A stretch of 36,794 nucleotides of DNA from an uncultured Bacteroidales bacterium (GTDB taxonomy: Bacteria; Bacteroidota; Bacteroidia; Bacteroidales; WCHB1-69). The notes under the pieces were generated by a model, which saw only the letters and a program-made list of their open reading frames with translations, ran no database searches and was not told where the DNA came from. The DNA is taken from positions 1-36,794 of the forward strand of contig CAMHNQ010000030.1 of assembly GCA_946186495.1 (NCBI GenBank), in the 5' to 3' direction. A program made the position numbers and the translations under genes. Shown piece by piece: positions 26,107-33,303 of the stretch (the stretch's first letter is position 1; each line of letters starts with the position of its first letter).

Positions 26107-27297
26107 ATGTACACTAATTTCCAGCAACATCTTCAGAAAGAGTTGGCCGACATCAAGGAAGCCGGTCTTTACAAAAACGAACGCATCATTGCCTCGCCCC
26201 AGAGTGGCGAAATCACCCTGCAGGACGGCAGCAAGGTGCTGAATTTCTGCGCCAACAACTATTTAGGTCTTGCCAATGATCCTCGTCTGATTGCGGCTGC
26301 CAAGGAAGCTATGGACACCCACGGCTACGGCATGGCCTCCGTACGCTTCATTTGTGGCTGCTCTGACTTGCACAAGGCTTTGGAGAAAAAGATCGCTGAG
26401 TTCTTCGGCACGGAAGACACCATCCTCTACGCAGCGTGCTTTGACGCAAACGGCGGTGTTTTCGAACCTCTGCTTACCGAACAGGATGCCATCATTTCCG
26501 ACGCCCTCAACCACGCCTCCATCATCGACGGTGTTCGCCTTTGCAAAGCTGTCCGCTATCGCTACAAAAACGCAGACATGGCCGACCTTGAGGAACAGCT
26601 CAAAGCCGCCCAGGCCCAGCGCTTCCGCATCATCGTCACCGACGGTGTCTTCTCAATGGATGGCAACGTCTGTCCGCTTGACAAAATCTACGAGTTGGCC
26701 CAGAAATACGATGCCATGGTCATGGTTGACGAATCCCACTCCGCTGGCGTGGTGGGCAACACAGGTCGTGGCGTGACCGAGCGTTATAACCTGCGCGGCA
26801 AGATAGAAATCCTCACCGGCACCCTCGGTAAGGCTTTCGGTGGCGCTATCGGCGGTTTCACCACCGGAAAGAAGGAAATCATCGACATGCTTCGCCAGCG
26901 CTCACGTCCGTACCTCTTCTCCAACTCTATTCCTCCGATGGTCGCTGCTGCCGGCTGCAAGATGGTCGACATTATGTCCGAAACCAACGAGTTGCAGGAC
27001 AAATTACACGCCAACACCGAATACTTCGTCGGTAAGATGAAAGCTGCCGGTTTCGACATCAAGCCCACTGAGTCCGCCATCTGCGCCGTTATGCTGTATG
27101 ACGCCAAACTATCACAGGTGATGGCTGCCAAGCTTCAGGACGAGGGCATTTATGTCACCGGATTCTATTACCCGGTGGTGCCGAAAGACCAGGCCCGCAT
27201 CCGCGTGCAGATTTCTGCCGCGCACGAACGTGAACACCTCGACAAATGCATCGCCGCTTTCACTAAGATTGGCAAGGAACTCGGCGTTCTGAAATAG
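26107..27297 (+). CDS. kbl: glycine C-acetyltransferase (2-amino-3-ketobutyrate CoA ligase)
   Basis: The 396-aa protein is a PLP-dependent alpha-oxoamine synthase. It matches E. coli Kbl along its length: NFCANNYLGLAN, HGYGMASVRFICG, SDALNHASIIDGVRLCKA, the PLP-contacting VMVDESHSAG, and the Schiff-base lysine Lys242 in TGTLGKAFGGA. It cleaves 2-amino-3-ketobutyrate with CoA to glycine and acetyl-CoA, the second step of threonine catabolism. Its usual partner, threonine dehydrogenase, is not adjacent. Related serine palmitoyltransferases share the fold, but the RFICG and FFYPVVPKGQARIR-type C-terminal block (here FYYPVVPKDQARIRVQISAA) favours Kbl. Confidence 0.93.
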   Translation: MYTNFQQHLQKELADIKEAGLYKNERIIASPQSGEITLQDGSKVLNFCANNYLGLANDPRLIAAAKEAMDTHGYGMASVRFICGCSDLHKALEKKIAEFFGTEDTILYAACFDANGGVFEPLLTEQDAIISDALNHASIIDGVRLCKAVRYRYKNADMADLEEQLKAAQAQRFRIIVTDGVFSMDGNVCPLDKIYELAQKYDAMVMVDESHSAGVVGNTGRGVTERYNLRGKIEILTGTLGKAFGGAIGGFTTGKKEIIDMLRQRSRPYLFSNSIPPMVAAAGCKMVDIMSETNELQDKLHANTEYFVGKMKAAGFDIKPTESAICAVMLYDAKLSQVMAAKLQDEGIYVTGFYYPVVPKDQARIRVQISAAHEREHLDKCIAAFTKIGKELGVLK

Positions 27298-27318
27298 CCG
27301 TCCAATCCGTCAAAATGT

Positions 27319-27351
27319 AAAACGCCGTCGCATGTGACGGCGTTTTTTTTT
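27319..27351 (+). terminator. rho-independent terminator after kbl
   Basis: AAAACGCCGTC and GACGGCGTTTT pair perfectly around a six-base loop, followed by T8-9. A strong intrinsic terminator. Confidence 0.95.
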
Positions 27352-27397
27352 GTATGTTATGGAGAACTGTAGTCATAGATTCTGAAAATTATAGAGT

Positions 27398-28231
27398 CTA
27401 TAGCGGTTTCGAGGGTGATTTTGATGTGTCTGCCGGCTGTACGGTTTTCTGCCTGGTGCTGATGTTAAGGTTCACCCCTTTGTCAGGGTTGGTTCGAATG
27501 GTGATGTCGTAGGTGGTGCTGTCGTCACGGAGCTCGTCGAGAACGGGTTCGATGATGCTGTCGAGTTCTTTGGTGCCGTAGTAGCTGTCGGAGGAGACAA
27601 GGTCGTTGCTCTCGAACAAGCGTTCCCACTGCTGGCTGGTGTGTTCCAGCTGCCGGCCGATGTCGTCGCGTTTGCTCATTTCGATGCCGAAGCCGACAAT
27701 GCCGAAGAGGCTGAGAATCCAGATGGCCAGAAGGGTCCAGCCAACCCATTTGTGCCGTCGCACGCCATTAGCGGCCCTCGAACACAGTACCGCGATGCCG
27801 ATGGCAGGGCAAAGCAGGAAGAGGGCGCAACTGCCGAGCAAGCCCATGTTGAGAGGATTGCCGAAGATGTCGGGGTCGTGCAACAGCAGGGCCACGAACA
27901 TCGCGAGGAAGATGCCCAACGCGGCTATGGCAAGGCTGACACCGACGATAGTGCCCAGGACGATGAAGCAGACTTTCAGGATTCTGCCGAATGTGCTGGT
28001 CGTGGCGCTGTGGTCAACCGGCTCCTGGTGGAAATTGTCGATGTTCTCCAAGGTCGGTTCGATTCCTTGCATTTCGAGAAGCTGCGCTTTGCTCTTCGCC
28101 TCGGGCATGGCGATGAGCAGGATGAGGTAGATGATGATGCCCCATCCGAGGCTCATGAGGGCGAGCACCACGAAGATGATTCGCACGGCGGTTGTGTCAA
28201 TGTTGAAATAGGCAGCCAGACCGCTTGCCAC
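27398..28231 (-). CDS. PspC-domain membrane protein, 5' end lost (possible pseudogene)
   Basis: The frame encodes a PspC domain (RKLYRNSYDRIIGG before the GTG at 28231, then VASGLAAYFNID and the first membrane helix), further membrane segments and a Ser/Thr-rich tail. No ATG exists in frame: the codons stay open and coding-like up to 28390 (IGRPEQFDNENTSETGN), the end of the alpha-helical domain that precedes PspC in Bacteroidetes homologues, then a TGA follows. The ~75-aa N-terminal domain is missing. The sequence runs directly into the truncated padR in another frame, implying a deletion. The GTG at 28231 could restart translation but would omit part of PspC. PspC proteins act in membrane-stress responses. 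Confidence 0.7.
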   Translation of the reverse strand: MASGLAAYFNIDTTAVRIIFVVLALMSLGWGIIIYLILLIAMPEAKSKAQLLEMQGIEPTLENIDNFHQEPVDHSATTSTFGRILKVCFIVLGTIVGVSLAIAALGIFLAMFVALLLHDPDIFGNPLNMGLLGSCALFLLCPAIGIAVLCSRAANGVRRHKWVGWTLLAIWILSLFGIVGFGIEMSKRDDIGRQLEHTSQQWERLFESNDLVSSDSYYGTKELDSIIEPVLDELRDDSTTYDITIRTNPDKGVNLNISTRQKTVQPADTSKSPSKPL

Positions 28232-28367
28232 GCCGCCGATGATGCGGTCGTAGCTGTTGCGGTAGAGCTTGCGCGTGCGGAACTGTTTTCTCTTCCCCGC
28301 AGTCGTCTCTTGGGATGGAGATGAAACGTTGCCGGATGCATTCCCTGTCTCGCTCGTGTTCTCATTG

Positions 28368-28589
28368 TCAAACTGCTCGGGTCGTCCAATCGTATGTCAG
28401 GATGCCGTTGTTCTTCAGACGTGATAGGAGTGGGTAGAGCGTCCCTTCCACCACAATCATCCTCGCTTCTTTCAATTCGTTGATGATGTCGGATGTATAT
28501 GATGGTCTTTTGTTGATAATCAAAAGAATACAATATTCCAAATATCCCTTTCGCATCTGCGATTTCACATTGTCCGCGTTGATGTTCAT
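28368..28589 (-). CDS. PadR-family transcriptional regulator, 3'-truncated
   Basis: The start at 28589 follows from the -7 element at 28614-28621. The protein has 73 aa: a winged helix with MRKGYLEYCILLIIN, SYTSDIINELKEA and VEGTLYPLLSRLKNNGILTY (the recognition-helix region), all typical of PadR. Full members continue with the second wing strand (consensus GPPRKYY) and a dimerisation helix, for ~105-110 aa in total. Here the frame breaks after LTYDW and ends with five unrelated residues. Loss of the wing and C-terminal helix probably impairs dimerisation. PadR normally represses its own operon with the PspC gene downstream. A palindrome at 28635-28653 is the likely operator. Confidence 0.75.
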   Translation of the reverse strand: MNINADNVKSQMRKGYLEYCILLIINKRPSYTSDIINELKEARMIVVEGTLYPLLSRLKNNGILTYDWTTRAV

Positions 28590-28613
28590 CGTTTCCCTTT
28601 TTGTTTGACGCGG

Positions 28614-28621
28614 CAAAAATA
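28614..28621 (-). promoter_or_regulatory. -7 element (TATTTTTG) of padR-pspC
   Basis: Exact TAnnTTTG on the minus strand, 24 bp before the padR start. Confidence 0.65.
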
Positions 28622-28634
28622 CAATTATTTTCAA

Positions 28635-28653
28635 TACCTTGTGTCGCAAGGTA
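28635..28653. promoter_or_regulatory. candidate PadR operator palindrome
   Basis: TACCTTG and CAAGGTA form a perfect 7-bp inverted repeat with a 5-bp centre. It is 13 bp upstream of the -7 element and so covers the -33 region. Position and symmetry fit autorepression by PadR. Confidence 0.6.
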
Positions 28654-28662
28654 CTAAAAAAA

Positions 28663-29922
28663 TCAACAATGGATTTCCAGGATGTCGTTCCAGTCGGTGG
28701 TGTAGTTTTGGGATAGGTGGTTGCGGTTCATGCGTATGCCGTCAAAACCCGCTGTGGCCACGACTACAGCGCGTTGTCCCTGTTTCTCGTTGATTTTGTC
28801 CAAAGCAGTCATCAGTTTGTCATGTTTTTCGCGGTCGATTTCATCGAACAGCACAGTCTGCACGCTCTCCTTCGGTGAAATTTGGGTCAGCGCGACCCCG
28901 GCTTTTTTGTAGAAGGTGCCCTGACGGAAGAGTTGCACAGCCGTTCTCACCGCGATGTCGGCTAATTCCACGGTGCTGTCGGAGGGTGCGGGCAAAGTGA
29001 CGAGGCGGTTGTCATAGTGCTGTTCCTGCTCGTGTCGGAAGCGGTTGGTAAGCAGGAAGACGTGCATGGCCTGGCAGACACTTCTTTGTCGGCGGAGCTT
29101 TTCAGCGGCCATGGAGATGAAGAGTGCCACCTGCTCTTTCACGTCTTCCACAGTGTCCAGTTCCTTGCTGAAGCTGCGTGACACCATGATTTGTTGTTTG
29201 TCAGGTATTTGCGTCTCGAACTCGATGCAGGGGTGGCCATGGAGTTCGTACCAGGTCTTCATGCCGCCGAGGTGCATCTTGCTGCGAACGAAGTCCAACG
29301 GCAGTTGTGCGAAGTCGTAGGCTGTGCTGATGTTTCGGCTCTTGAGCATCGCGGAGAACCGCCGTCCGATGCCCCATACGTCCTCGACAGGGAATTTCCG
29401 GAGCACTTTCTCGATGTCCTGAGGTCGGTGCATGTAGCAGCTGCCTCGCAACTTCGGGTATTGTTTGCACAGCTTGGAGGCGATTTTGGCGAGGGTTTTC
29501 GTGTGTGAGATGCCCACACTGATAGGGATTCCCGTGTCTTTCAGCACTTTTGCGGACACATAATGCCCGAAAGCGTCCAGTTCCTCGTCTTTGACGCCCT
29601 GGAGGTTGAGGAAGGATTCATCTATGGAATAGACCTCTGTGGCCGGGCAGATGCTGCGGAGTGTCTGCTGCACGCGGCGTGACATGTCGCTGTAGAGTGC
29701 GTAGTTGCTGGAAAAGACTGCGATATTGTGCCGCTTGATGAGCGTGTCTAATTGGAAGAACGGATGTCCCATTTTGATGCCGAGCCGTTTCGCCTCGTTG
29801 GATCGCGCAATCACACAGCCGTCGTTGTTCGAAAGGATGATGACTGGCCTCCCGTTGAGCGCTGGCTGGAACACCCGCTCACAGGAAACGAAGAAGTTGT
29901 TACAATCCGCAAGGCCATACAT
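28663..29922 (-). CDS. umuC: DNA polymerase V catalytic subunit UmuC (Y family)
   Basis: The 419-aa Y-family polymerase carries out translesion synthesis after SOS induction. The catalytic acids are Asp6 (ADCNNFFVSCE) and Asp101-Glu102 (YSIDESFL). The palm/finger region includes NNDGCVIARSNEAKRLGI, a signature of UmuC. Helix-hairpin-helix residues (VWGIGRRFSAML) and the little-finger domain follow, with the UmuC-type C-terminal extension at normal length. It is 45 bp downstream of umuD, in the usual umuDC operon order. The cofactor UmuD' comes from self-cleavage of the partner. Confidence 0.95.
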   Translation of the reverse strand: MYGLADCNNFFVSCERVFQPALNGRPVIILSNNDGCVIARSNEAKRLGIKMGHPFFQLDTLIKRHNIAVFSSNYALYSDMSRRVQQTLRSICPATEVYSIDESFLNLQGVKDEELDAFGHYVSAKVLKDTGIPISVGISHTKTLAKIASKLCKQYPKLRGSCYMHRPQDIEKVLRKFPVEDVWGIGRRFSAMLKSRNISTAYDFAQLPLDFVRSKMHLGGMKTWYELHGHPCIEFETQIPDKQQIMVSRSFSKELDTVEDVKEQVALFISMAAEKLRRQRSVCQAMHVFLLTNRFRHEQEQHYDNRLVTLPAPSDSTVELADIAVRTAVQLFRQGTFYKKAGVALTQISPKESVQTVLFDEIDREKHDKLMTALDKINEKQGQRAVVVATAGFDGIRMNRNHLSQNYTTDWNDILEIHC

Positions 29923-29967
29923 CTTACAAGTGCTATAGGTTGTTGGGCGGGGATGCAGTGGATGCTC

Positions 29968-30387
29968 TTACATCTTTTTGATTACGTAGGTCACGATTCC
30001 CCATACCTGGAAATGGTTTTCCTCGGTGATCTCGATGGGTGGGTAGGCGGGGTTGTGCGGCATGAGGAAGAGGCGGCCGTTCTCTATATGGATGCGCTTG
30101 AGCGTGAATTCGCCGTCGATAAAGCAGACGGCTATTTGGTCGTTGGTGGGTTCCAAGGACTTGTCAATGACCACGATGTCGCCATCTTGGATGCCAACCC
30201 CTACCATGCTGTCGCCGGAAATGCGGGCGTAGAATGTCGAAGCCTGGTTTTTGACGACGTAGCGGTTAAGGTCCAATACAGGCTCGGCATAGTCCTCGGC
30301 AGGGGAGGGGAATCCGGCGTGGATGCCCTCCACCACTGGAATCTTGTCGTGGTGTGAATGCGGGGTGAAAATGTCGATATTGGCCAT
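29968..30387 (-). CDS. umuD: UmuD, S24-family self-cleaving SOS protein
   Basis: The 139-aa protein has all functional residues at E. coli UmuD positions: cleavage site Ala24-Gly25 (HAGFPSP), nucleophile Ser60 (GDSMVG) and general base Lys97 (TLKRI). RecA-nucleoprotein filaments stimulate cleavage to UmuD', which activates UmuC. There is no N-terminal helix-turn-helix, so it is not LexA. It is the first gene of umuDC. No TAnnTTTG element lies in the short upstream gap, which instead contains two REP-like palindromes; a Bacteroidetes LexA site could not be recognised. Confidence 0.95.
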   Translation of the reverse strand: MANIDIFTPHSHHDKIPVVEGIHAGFPSPAEDYAEPVLDLNRYVVKNQASTFYARISGDSMVGVGIQDGDIVVIDKSLEPTNDQIAVCFIDGEFTLKRIHIENGRLFLMPHNPAYPPIEITEENHFQVWGIVTYVIKKM

Positions 30388-30411
30388 GATGATCTTTAGT
30401 TATGTATAAAC

Positions 30412-30439
30412 GTAGAGACGCAAAATCTTGCGTCTCTAC
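30412..30439. repeat. REP-like perfect palindrome, copy A
   Basis: GTAGAGACGCAA and TTGCGTCTCTAC, 12-bp perfect arms with a 4-nt centre. It lies 25 bp before the umuD start. Related palindromes occur at 30463-30497 and 12499-12533. Confidence 0.85.
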
Positions 30440-30462
30440 CGTTGGTGTATTTTTTTCGTTCG

Positions 30463-30497
30463 CCTGTAGAGACGCCCTGTTATGACGGCTCTGCAGG
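30463..30497. repeat. REP-like degenerate palindrome, copy B
   Basis: CCTGTAGAG and CTCTGCAGG form the outer arms, with TGTAGAGACGCC sharing GTAGAGACGC with copy A. Copies A and B are ~23 bp apart, a REP-doublet arrangement just after the PorE-like gene. Confidence 0.65.
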
Positions 30498-30502
30498 GGG
30501 AA

Positions 30503-33022
30503 TTAACGGTACAAAATCACGTTGCGTGATTTGTCGATGGTGAAGTCGCCCCATTCCTCTTTGATGTACTGGTCGCCGACCACGATGGCGGCGGGCAGAC
30601 CTTTCTTCACTGTGACTTTCACGTTTTCGGAGTAGTCGTCGCCGATACGCAGTTCTTCAAGATAGAGGATTGCGCCTTCGATGATGCTGCCGTCTTCCTG
30701 CTTGATGGCACCGGCCTTCTCCTCGAAGTCTTCCAGGCTGATGAAGGATTCCTTCAGGAAGCGGGTGGCGTCAGCGTAGTTCATGAAGATTTCCTCGCTG
30801 TTGTCGCCGATCTGGAACTGCAGCGATTTGCTGTTGGCGTAGCAGGTGCCGTTGACCTTGTCGCCATCGATGGTGACGGGCACGGTGCGCTCCTGAATGA
30901 CGGCGATGCCGGTGGGCACCTTCGCGATGGTGTCGTTGGAGGGCACGTAGTCGTCACGCAGGATGGTAAACTCGGTACGGCGGTTCAGCTGGTGGGCAGC
31001 CTCCTGTTCCGGCTTCGACGGCAACGAGTTGATGTAATCCTCGGTCAGGTAGGTGCCTTTGGCGAAGAAGTATTTCTTGTTGTTATAAATAACGGACATA
31101 TCCTTGTCTAAGCGGCGCGGCACGCGCTCACCATAGCCTTTCGGCACGATACGGTCGGCGGCTATACCCTTTTCCAACACGAGGAAATCAACACAAGACT
31201 GGGCGCGTTTCTGAGACAGTTCGTCGTTTGATTTGTCATCACCACGTACGTCGGTGTGGGAACGGAGTTCAACCACGATGGTCGGGTTCTGTATCATTAT
31301 ATTATATAAGAACATCAAAGAGTCCTTGTATTGGGGCTTCAGCTCCCATCGTGCCAAATCATATTGCACCTCAGGCAGCACGATAGGCTCCTTCGGGATG
31401 GGTTCGAGGATGAAGTCCTGCTTGAGGTCGGTGTTCTCGGTGAGGCCGACAGTGGTCTGTTTGGCGGTGTTGCCGCGTTCCCAATAGCCTTTCTTGGCGA
31501 CTTTCACGTCGTAGGTGGTGGCGCCGAGGATCTTGCTCTTGTCGAAGTGATAGTAGCCCTTCACGTCGGTGGTGGTCTTGTATGAGGTGCCGTCGGAACC
31601 CACGATCTCCACTTCCACGCCGTCCATGTACTGGCCGTTGTTCTTGTCGCGCACATAGCCGGAGAGGGTATAGACGAGCGGGCGGAGGAGGAAGTAGTAG
31701 ATGTCGTCGCCGCCGCGGCCGCCCTGGCGGTTGGAGGAGAAGTAGCCCTTGGCCATGTACGGGGACTTGGACTTCGGGTCGAGGGCCTCGTTCTCGTCGA
31801 AGATGATGCCGATCTCGTCGCCGGGGGAGTTGATGGGGACCATCAGGTTCTCGGGGTCGCCGAACTCGCCGTTCTTGACGTGTGAGACGAAGAGGTCGAG
31901 GCCGCCGAGGCCGGGATGGCCGTCGGAGGAGAAGTAGAACTCCTCTTCATTGCGCCAGGCCGGGAACACTTCCTGGCCTTCGGTGTTGATTTTCGGCCCG
32001 AGGTTGGTGATGTTGGTGAACTTGCCGGTCTTCTTGGTGCGGGTGGCGGTGTAGATGTCGTAGCCGCCGTGGCCGCCGGGCATGTTGGAGGCGAACCAGA
32101 TGGTGAGTTCGTCATCGGAGATGAAGGGGTGCACGTAGTTGTAGGCGCTGTCGCCGAGGTCGATGAGTTCAGCCTCGCCCCAGGCCTTGCCCTTCTTCAT
32201 GGACTTGTAGATGTAGCAGCCCTGCACTTTTTTCTTGTCTTGCGGGCATTTGGTGAAATAGACGACGGATCCTTTGCGGTTGGCGGAGGCCTCGCCCTCG
32301 TTCACGCCGGTGTTGAGGGTGCCGCCCTGGTCCATGGTGGTCACGGGCGACCATTCGCCGGGCCAGTCGGTGTTCTTGCTCTTGGGCTTGGTGGAGATGT
32401 AGATGTCGGAGAAAGCGCCGGCAGTCCACTGGTCGGTGCCCTTGCCCACGGAACCCTCGCGGTTGGAGGAGAACATGATGGCGTTGCGCTTGTCGTTGTT
32501 GGCCCAGCGCGGCGCCCACTCGTCCTCCTTGGTGTTGAACTTCTTGAGGTTCTCCACCTCGTAGCGGGTCGGGTTCTCGTTCCACATCTTGGCCTTGTTG
32601 CAGCCGTCGATGCGCACGTCCACGCGCGGGTCGTCGGCCACGCGCTTCTTGTAGTTGTTGTAGTATTTCAACGCGAGATCGTAATCGCCGCGCAGGTTGT
32701 AGATGCTTCCCAAGTGGAAGAGTATCATAGGGTTATCCTTTTGGTAGTTCTTCTTCTCCAAGCGCAGGTACTGCTGCTCGGCCTTCTTGAGGTCGCCCAT
32801 GATGCGGTAGCATTCGGCAATCTGGAAGGTGGCGCGCTGGATTTCCACACGGTTGGATTTCAACTTCTTGATGCCTTTCTTGTACTCGTTTAGTGCATTC
32901 TCGTACTGGCAGTCCCGAAAGAGATTGTCGGCAGGCCGAAGGATGGGTTGCTGCGCAAAGGTGCTGCAAATACTTGATATTAAAACGCTTAAAACAACAA
33001 GACAGATTTTGTATTTTTTCAT
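30503..33022 (-). CDS. PorE-like envelope protein: TPR, PD40 propeller, CarboxypepD_reg, OmpA
   Basis: The 839-aa exported protein (signal peptide residues 1-24, ending SSICSTFAQ) has TPR helices at ~30-145. PD40/WD40-like propeller blades follow at ~165-430 (IMFSSNREGSVGKGTD, IWFASNMPGGHGGYDIY, FYFSSDGHPGLGGLDLF). A carboxypeptidase-regulatory domain lies at ~455-540 (YTLSGYVRDKNNGQYMDGVE), then an OmpA peptidoglycan-binding domain at ~555-680 with SHTDVRGDD and SQKRAQSCVDFL. This order matches PorE of the type IX secretion system, which anchors the machinery to peptidoglycan. It is longer than P. gingivalis PorE, with an extra C-terminal ~120-residue beta-rich region. Many Bacteroidetes paralogues share this layout, so a T9SS role is inference. 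Confidence 0.8.
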   Translation of the reverse strand: MKKYKICLVVLSVLISSICSTFAQQPILRPADNLFRDCQYENALNEYKKGIKKLKSNRVEIQRATFQIAECYRIMGDLKKAEQQYLRLEKKNYQKDNPMILFHLGSIYNLRGDYDLALKYYNNYKKRVADDPRVDVRIDGCNKAKMWNENPTRYEVENLKKFNTKEDEWAPRWANNDKRNAIMFSSNREGSVGKGTDQWTAGAFSDIYISTKPKSKNTDWPGEWSPVTTMDQGGTLNTGVNEGEASANRKGSVVYFTKCPQDKKKVQGCYIYKSMKKGKAWGEAELIDLGDSAYNYVHPFISDDELTIWFASNMPGGHGGYDIYTATRTKKTGKFTNITNLGPKINTEGQEVFPAWRNEEEFYFSSDGHPGLGGLDLFVSHVKNGEFGDPENLMVPINSPGDEIGIIFDENEALDPKSKSPYMAKGYFSSNRQGGRGGDDIYYFLLRPLVYTLSGYVRDKNNGQYMDGVEVEIVGSDGTSYKTTTDVKGYYHFDKSKILGATTYDVKVAKKGYWERGNTAKQTTVGLTENTDLKQDFILEPIPKEPIVLPEVQYDLARWELKPQYKDSLMFLYNIMIQNPTIVVELRSHTDVRGDDKSNDELSQKRAQSCVDFLVLEKGIAADRIVPKGYGERVPRRLDKDMSVIYNNKKYFFAKGTYLTEDYINSLPSKPEQEAAHQLNRRTEFTILRDDYVPSNDTIAKVPTGIAVIQERTVPVTIDGDKVNGTCYANSKSLQFQIGDNSEEIFMNYADATRFLKESFISLEDFEEKAGAIKQEDGSIIEGAILYLEELRIGDDYSENVKVTVKKGLPAAIVVGDQYIKEEWGDFTIDKSRNVILYR

Positions 33023-33056
33023 TTTACGTCAATTTTCACAATAAAATTCAAGGCGG

Positions 33057-33064
33057 CTAAAATA
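33057..33064 (-). promoter_or_regulatory. candidate -7 element (TATTTTAG) of the PorE-like gene
   Basis: One base off TAnnTTTG, 34 bp before the start. It is identical to the candidate before the glutathione peroxidase gene. Confidence 0.35.
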
Positions 33065-33236
33065 CAAAAAAAATAATAACAACCGTTCTGATTTTTTTCT
33101 TTTTTTGTGGTGATTGGTCAGGCTTGGGAAGATTGTTGCGGCGCTTGTGAATGCGGGTTGGATTTCCCGTTTTTTTTGTCCGAATATCCTTCGTTGACCG
33201 TTAGTTCACTGCTCTTGCGGGTAAGCGGGGCGATAG

Positions 33237-33268
33237 AAAAAGGAGCCGTCCCTGAGGAGGCTCCTTTT
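33237..33268 (-). terminator. rho-independent terminator after rnfC
   Basis: On the minus strand AAAAGGAGCC and GGCTCCTTTTT pair across an 11-nt loop and run into T5. It closes the rnfB-rnfC unit 36 bp after the rnfC stop. Confidence 0.85.
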
Positions 33269-33303
33269 CCACAAATGCATGAAAAAAAAGGTGTTTCGGG
33301 TTC

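Noticed and set aside
33130-33180. Plus-strand hairpin with T8 tail upstream of the PorE-like gene
   Set aside because: The stem is only four base pairs and no plus-strand gene lies upstream.
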